Assembly: GCF_016110345.1 (NCBI RefSeq) | Contig: NZ_AP019011.1 | Span: forward strand, 434,001 to 498,000 | Direction: 5' to 3' | DNA: 64,000 nucleotides | Source: Fluviibacter phosphoraccumulans | Lineage (GTDB): Bacteria > Pseudomonadota > Gammaproteobacteria > Burkholderiales > Rhodocyclaceae | Shown here: positions 59,722 through 64,000 of the stretch, one piece after another | How positions within the stretch are numbered: the stretch's first letter is position 1 | How the letters are laid out: each line of letters starts with the position of its first letter | Translations under genes and position numbers: made by a program | The notes under the pieces: model-generated | What the model was told of the DNA's origin: nothing | Databases searched by the model: none | The model's input: the letters and a program-made list of their open reading frames with translations, nothing else

Positions 59722-61055
59722 TGGCTATCCTCGGTTCCATCAATCCCATTATGACCGCTAGCTGGCAAGGTGATGCCGGTTGGGGTATCGACGCGTACAT
59801 TAAGCGTGGCGGTTACGAAGCACTCAAGAAGATTCTTTCGGAAAACATTCCGCCAGAAGGCGTGATTGCCGAAGTTAAAAAATCAGTACTGCGCGGTCGT
59901 GGCGGTGCAGGCTTTCCGACCGGTCTTAAGTGGAGCTTCATGCCCCGCACCATGCCGGGCGACAAGTACATTGTCTGTAACACCGATGAAGGTGAGCCGG
60001 GGACATTTAAAGACCGCGACATCATGCGTTATGACCCGCATTCGGTGATCGAGGGCATGATCATCGGCGCCTATGCAATGGGCGCCACGCGTGGTTACAA
60101 CTATATCCACGGCGAAATCTACGAACTCTACGAGCGCTTTGAAGCCGCATTGGCTGAAGCACGTGCCGCCGGGTTTCTGGGTCAGAAGATTCTGGGCAGT
60201 GAGCATTCGTTCGAGCTGTTTGCCCACCATGGTTATGGTGCGTATATCTGTGGTGAAGAAACGGCGCTGCTCGATTCAATCGAGGGTAAAAAGGGTCAGC
60301 CGCGCTTTAAGCCGCCGTTCCCGGCCTCGTTCGGTCTTTATGGTCGCCCGACTACCGTTAATAACACCGAAACCTTTGCGTCGGTGCCGTTCATTATCCG
60401 TCTGGGTTCAGAAAACTTCCTGAATGCCGGTAAAGAAAATAACGGTGGCACGAAGCTGTTCTCGATTTCGGGTCACGTTGAGCGCCCCGGCAACTACGAA
60501 ATTCCGCTGGGCACACCGTTCGCCACCTTGCTCGAAATGGCCGGTGGTATGCGTGGCGGGCGCAAACTCAAAGCTGTGATCCCCGGTGGTTCCTCGTCAC
60601 CGGTATTGCCCGCCGACATCATGATGCAATGTACGATGGACTATGACTCCATCTCCAAAGCCGGCTCCATGCTGGGTTCGGGCGCAGTGATTGTGATGGA
60701 CGAAACGGTCTGTATGGTGGACGTGCTCAACCGCTTGTCGTTCTTCTACCATGAAGAATCGTGCGGTCAGTGTACGCCGTGCCGTGAAGGCACCAACTGG
60801 CTGTACCAGATCGTACATCGCATTGAGACAGGTGAGGGCAAGCCAGAAGATCTGGATATGCTCTTGTCGATCTGCAGCAACATTTGTGGCCGCACGATTT
60901 GTGCCCTGGGTGATGCTGCTGCGTTCCCGGTCATGAGCTTCCTCAAGCATTTCCGCTCGGAGTTCGAATATCACATTCAGCACAAGACTTGTCTGGTGCC
61001 GAAAGATGTTCAGCGCTCCGGTAGTACGTTCCACAGACATCCGAACGCCGCCTGA
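59721..61055 (+). CDS. nuoF: NADH-quinone oxidoreductase subunit F
   Basis: A 444-residue NADH- and FMN-binding subunit. The glycine-rich LRGRGGAGFPTGLKWSF loop binds NADH/FMN, and the N3 4Fe-4S ligands are in ESCGQCTPCREG plus a later Cys in NICGRTICALGD. It is followed by nuoG after 45 bases. Confidence 0.97.
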   Translation: MAILGSINPIMTASWQGDAGWGIDAYIKRGGYEALKKILSENIPPEGVIAEVKKSVLRGRGGAGFPTGLKWSFMPRTMPGDKYIVCNTDEGEPGTFKDRDIMRYDPHSVIEGMIIGAYAMGATRGYNYIHGEIYELYERFEAALAEARAAGFLGQKILGSEHSFELFAHHGYGAYICGEETALLDSIEGKKGQPRFKPPFPASFGLYGRPTTVNNTETFASVPFIIRLGSENFLNAGKENNGGTKLFSISGHVERPGNYEIPLGTPFATLLEMAGGMRGGRKLKAVIPGGSSSPVLPADIMMQCTMDYDSISKAGSMLGSGAVIVMDETVCMVDVLNRLSFFYHEESCGQCTPCREGTNWLYQIVHRIETGEGKPEDLDMLLSICSNICGRTICALGDAAAFPVMSFLKHFRSEFEYHIQHKTCLVPKDVQRSGSTFHRHPNAA

Positions 61056-61100
61056 TAGGGCGTCCCGCTTCATTCACAGATCTGATTTCGCGAGTCGCAC

Positions 61101-63461
61101 ATGCTAGAAATTGAAATCGACGGCAAAAAGGCACAGGTAGCTGACGGTTCTACCGTGATGGATGCTGCCAGCCAGCTGGGCATCTATATTCCACACTTCT
61201 GTTATCACAAGAAGTTGTCGATTGCTGCCAACTGCCGGATGTGTCTGGTTCAGGTTGAAAAAGCACCGAAGCCGCTGCCGGCCTGTGCGACACCTGTAAC
61301 TAATGGCATGAAGGTGTTTACGCACTCCGAATTAGCCATCACCGCCCAGAAGGGTGTGATGGAGTTTCTGCTGATCAATCACCCGCTGGATTGCCCGATC
61401 TGTGATCAGGGCGGCGAGTGTCAGTTGCAGGATCTGGCTGTGGGTTATGGTCAGAGCGGTTCGCGTTTCACCGAAGAAAAACACGTTGTCTTTCACAAGA
61501 ATGTAGGCCCGCTCATTTCGATGGAAGAAATGAGCCGCTGTATCCATTGCACGCGTTGCGTGCGCTTCGGCCAGGAAGTGGCCGGGGTCATGGAACTGGG
61601 CATGGTCAACCGTAACGTACATTCTGAGATCACCACCTTTGTCGGTAAGACAGTGGATTCGGAACTGTCGGGCAACATGATCGATATTTGCCCGGTCGGC
61701 GCATTGACCTCCAAGCCGTTCCGTTATTCGGCGCGTACCTGGGAGCTGCAACGCCGTAAATCGGTGTCGCCGCATGACGCCACGGGCGCCAACCTGACGG
61801 TTCAGGTCAAGGGTGACGTGGTCAAGCGGGTGCTGCCGTTTGATAACGAAAATGTGAACGAATGCTGGATCTCGGACAAGGATCGTTTCTCCTACGAATC
61901 ACTGAACAGCGCTGAGCGTCTGCTCAAGCCGATGCTGAAGCAGGGCGGTCAGTGGCAGGAAGTTGAATGGAACGTGGCGCTGGATTATGTGGCGCATGGT
62001 TTGCGTAGCATTGCCAAAGACGCCGGTGGTGATCAGATCGCTACGGTGGTCAGCCCGCACGCCACGCTGGAAGAAATGTACCTGGCAGGTCGTATTGCCC
62101 GTGCCCTGGGTTCGGACAATATCGATTTCCGTCTGCGTCAGCAGGATTTCCGCGCCGACGCGCAGCGCGCTGGTGCCGCGCCTTGGCTGGGTCTGCCATT
62201 GGCGGACCTGAGCAATGTGGAGGCCGCGCTGATTGTGGGTGGTTTCCTGCGTAAAGATGCGCCGCTGGTTGCGCAGCGTTTGCGTTATGCCGCGCGCAAT
62301 GGCGCAGAAGTTTACTCGGTCAATGTGACCAGTGATGATTCACTGATCAAGCATGCCGGCATGATTTACACCGCACCAGGCCAACTGGTGGCTGCGCTGG
62401 CGGGCGTTGTCCGCGCCGCCGCAGAGATCAAGGGTGTTCAGGCTTCGGCGCTGGCAACTCTGGGTCAAGCCGGTGAACTGGAACGCAAGATCGCCACGTC
62501 GCTGATTGGCGATGGTCAGTTGGATGCAGGCCCGCGGGCCATTCTGCTGGGCAATGTGGCCGTTCAACACCCGGACTACTCGCTGTTGGAGCAACTGGCA
62601 GGCGAACTGGCCACCATTACCGGTGCTTCGGCCGGTTCGGTGGGTGAAGCCGCTAACTCGGTGGGTGGCTACATCGCCAAGGCCAATCCGCAGCAGGGTG
62701 GTCGTGATGCGGCCCGTCTATTTGCCGAACCGCGTAAGGCTTATGTGCTGTTCGGTTGCGAACCTTCACTGGATGTCGCCAATCCGGCGCAGGCGCTGCG
62801 CGCACTGAACGCTGCCGATATGGTTGTTCAGTTTGCCACCTTCAAGGACGCGGATGCACTGGCTTACGCCGATGTGCTGTTGCCGCTGTCGCCGTTTACC
62901 GAAACCTCGGGTACCTTCGTCAATGGCGAAGGGGTTGCCCAGTCTTTCGTAGGCGTTGTGCGGCCTGCGGGTAACTCGCGTCCCGGTTGGAAGTTGCTGC
63001 GCGTTTTGGGCAACTTGCTGAACGTTGAGCGTTTTGATTATCAGAGCAGTGAAGAAGTGCGTAACGAAATTCTCGGCGCCGATAACACGCTGCCAGAAGG
63101 TTCGTTAGCTGGTGCGCTACCGGTAACGGCCACCAGCATCACTGTGCTGCAAGGTGCCGGTCTGCAACGTATTGCGGATGTGCCGATCTATTTTGCCGAT
63201 GCGCTGGTGCGTCGTTCGCCGTCCCTGCAAAAAACACGCGATGCGCAAGCACCGGTTGCACGCATGAGCGCCAGCACGCTGGCAAGCGTGGGCGCTGCGG
63301 AAGGTCGTAGCGTTCGCGTGACGGGAAGCGAAGGTGCCGCAACGCTGAATGCGGTTCTGGATAACACCGTGCCTGATGGTTGTGTACGCATTGCAGCGGC
63401 GCACCCGTCAACGGCAACCATCGGTGCTTTGAATGACATGATCGTCGTGGAGTGTGTCTGA
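61101..63461 (+). CDS. nuoG: NADH-quinone oxidoreductase subunit G
   Basis: A 786-residue subunit with several iron-sulfur clusters. An N-terminal 2Fe-2S ferredoxin domain (HFCYHKKLSIAANCRMC, then CATPV) is followed by HPLDCPICDQGGECQLQD (His/Cys cluster), CIHCTRCVRFGQEV and further Cys in ICPVGALTS, and then a molybdopterin-oxidoreductase-like domain (from about 220) that holds no visible molybdenum ligand motif. Its stop overlaps the nuoH start by one base. Confidence 0.96.
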   Translation: MLEIEIDGKKAQVADGSTVMDAASQLGIYIPHFCYHKKLSIAANCRMCLVQVEKAPKPLPACATPVTNGMKVFTHSELAITAQKGVMEFLLINHPLDCPICDQGGECQLQDLAVGYGQSGSRFTEEKHVVFHKNVGPLISMEEMSRCIHCTRCVRFGQEVAGVMELGMVNRNVHSEITTFVGKTVDSELSGNMIDICPVGALTSKPFRYSARTWELQRRKSVSPHDATGANLTVQVKGDVVKRVLPFDNENVNECWISDKDRFSYESLNSAERLLKPMLKQGGQWQEVEWNVALDYVAHGLRSIAKDAGGDQIATVVSPHATLEEMYLAGRIARALGSDNIDFRLRQQDFRADAQRAGAAPWLGLPLADLSNVEAALIVGGFLRKDAPLVAQRLRYAARNGAEVYSVNVTSDDSLIKHAGMIYTAPGQLVAALAGVVRAAAEIKGVQASALATLGQAGELERKIATSLIGDGQLDAGPRAILLGNVAVQHPDYSLLEQLAGELATITGASAGSVGEAANSVGGYIAKANPQQGGRDAARLFAEPRKAYVLFGCEPSLDVANPAQALRALNAADMVVQFATFKDADALAYADVLLPLSPFTETSGTFVNGEGVAQSFVGVVRPAGNSRPGWKLLRVLGNLLNVERFDYQSSEEVRNEILGADNTLPEGSLAGALPVTATSITVLQGAGLQRIADVPIYFADALVRRSPSLQKTRDAQAPVARMSASTLASVGAAEGRSVRVTGSEGAATLNAVLDNTVPDGCVRIAAAHPSTATIGALNDMIVVECV

Positions 63462-64000
63462 TGGATGCTCTGATTCAACTTGGTCAAAATCTGTTCGGGG
63501 CGGCCTGGCCTTTGGTCTGGTCCGTCCTCAAGATTGTTGCCATCGTCGCGCCGTTGCTGCTGTCTGTGGCTTATCTGACCTACTTTGAACGTAAGGTCAT
63601 CGGCTACATGCAGATTCGTATCGGCCCGAACCGTGTGGGTCCGTGGGGTCTGCTGCAGCCGATCGCCGATGGTGTGAAGCTGCTGCTCAAAGAAAGTATT
63701 GTGCCGACGGTTTCCAGCAAAGGCCTGTTCCTGCTGGCACCGGTGTTGTCGATTGCTCCGGCGCTGGTGGCTTGGGCGGTGATTCCGTTTGCTGACGGTC
63801 TGGTGCTGGCCGATATTGATGCCGGGCTGTTGTTTGTCTTGGCGCTGTCATCGGTTGGTATCTATGGCGTGATTCTGGCCGGCTGGTCGTCTAACTCTAA
63901 GTATGCGTTCCTGGGTGCCATGCGTCTGGGTGCCCAGATGATTTCGTATGAAATCGCCATGGGTTTTGCCTTGGTTTGTGTGTTGATGGTGTCGCAGAGT
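63461..64000 (+). CDS. nuoH: NADH-quinone oxidoreductase subunit H (3' end outside window)
   Basis: The first 180 residues of the quinone-site membrane subunit. The frame is open to the right edge. The conserved TYFERKVIGYMQIRIGPNRVGP loop is near residues 40-61, with GVKLLLKESIVP after it, and several hydrophobic helices. ATG 63461 overlaps the nuoG stop by one base (TGATGG). Confidence 0.95.
   Translation, partial: MDALIQLGQNLFGAAWPLVWSVLKIVAIVAPLLLSVAYLTYFERKVIGYMQIRIGPNRVGPWGLLQPIADGVKLLLKESIVPTVSSKGLFLLAPVLSIAPALVAWAVIPFADGLVLADIDAGLLFVLALSSVGIYGVILAGWSSNSKYAFLGAMRLGAQMISYEIAMGFALVCVLMVSQS

Overview
The window reads as chromosomal core DNA of a betaproteobacterium. This is inferred from gene order: tRNA-Val/thrS/infC/rpmI/rplT/pheST/ihfA/merR/tRNA-Pro; surE/pcm/nlpD/rpoS; dapA/bamC/MBL hydrolase; divergent fur and bamE; dapB/carAB/greA/yhbY/rlmE/ftsH/folP/glmM; tpiA/secG/tRNA-Leu/nuoA-H; plus an H-NS protein of the type common in Burkholderiales and Neisseriales. 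No genus is proposed. Nearly all of the sequence is ordinary housekeeping DNA with tightly packed genes, many overlapping by 1 to 14 bases.

Layout. 1-5597: a transporter cluster made of a sensor-kinase-like/DnaQ exonuclease fusion (cut by the left edge), a DUF294 nucleotidyltransferase-like protein, a large sodium:solute symporter subunit, its small DUF4212 partner and a small membrane protein. 5661-13628: a translation block between tRNA-Val(GAC) and tRNA-Pro(GGG), in which infC appears to start at a rare AUA codon. 13864-17599: an H-NS gene with a palindrome in its promoter region, then surE-pcm-nlpD-rpoS. 17591-28612: mltB, a deacetylase, dapA-bamC, an MBL hydrolase, an Ala/Pro lipoprotein, rlmD, an unrecognised 96-residue gene, a BAX-inhibitor-like protein, lpxH-ppiB and cysS. 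An MFS exporter follows to 29813.

29748-33330 is the only clear accessory islet. It holds an RHH/RelE-type toxin-antitoxin pair with a three-half-site operator, a MazEF-type pair on the other strand, and two copies of a short basic gene (about 130 bp of repeat) that bracket the MazEF pair and look distantly like ArfA/DUF7230 ribosome-rescue proteins. Unrecognised secreted and lipoprotein genes follow. No integrase, transposase or attachment site is visible.

33391-40664: the heat-shock block dnaJ, dnaK, grpE, hemH and hrcA on the minus strand, with near-consensus sigma-32 promoters in front of both grpE and dnaK, then nadK on the plus strand. 40668-55966: recN, fur, bamE, dapB, carAB, greA, yhbY, rlmE, ftsH, folP, glmM, tpiA and secG. 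55973-64000: tRNA-Leu(GAG), a regulatory gap with a 16-bp direct repeat, and the Complex I operon nuoABCDEFG with nuoH cut by the right edge.

No rRNA gene, CRISPR array, prophage or insertion sequence was seen. The most unusual items are the TA/ArfA-like islet, the AUA start of infC, the kinase-exonuclease fusion without a phospho-acceptor His, and several hairpin or palindromic leaders (hns, carA, pheS, thrS, nuo).
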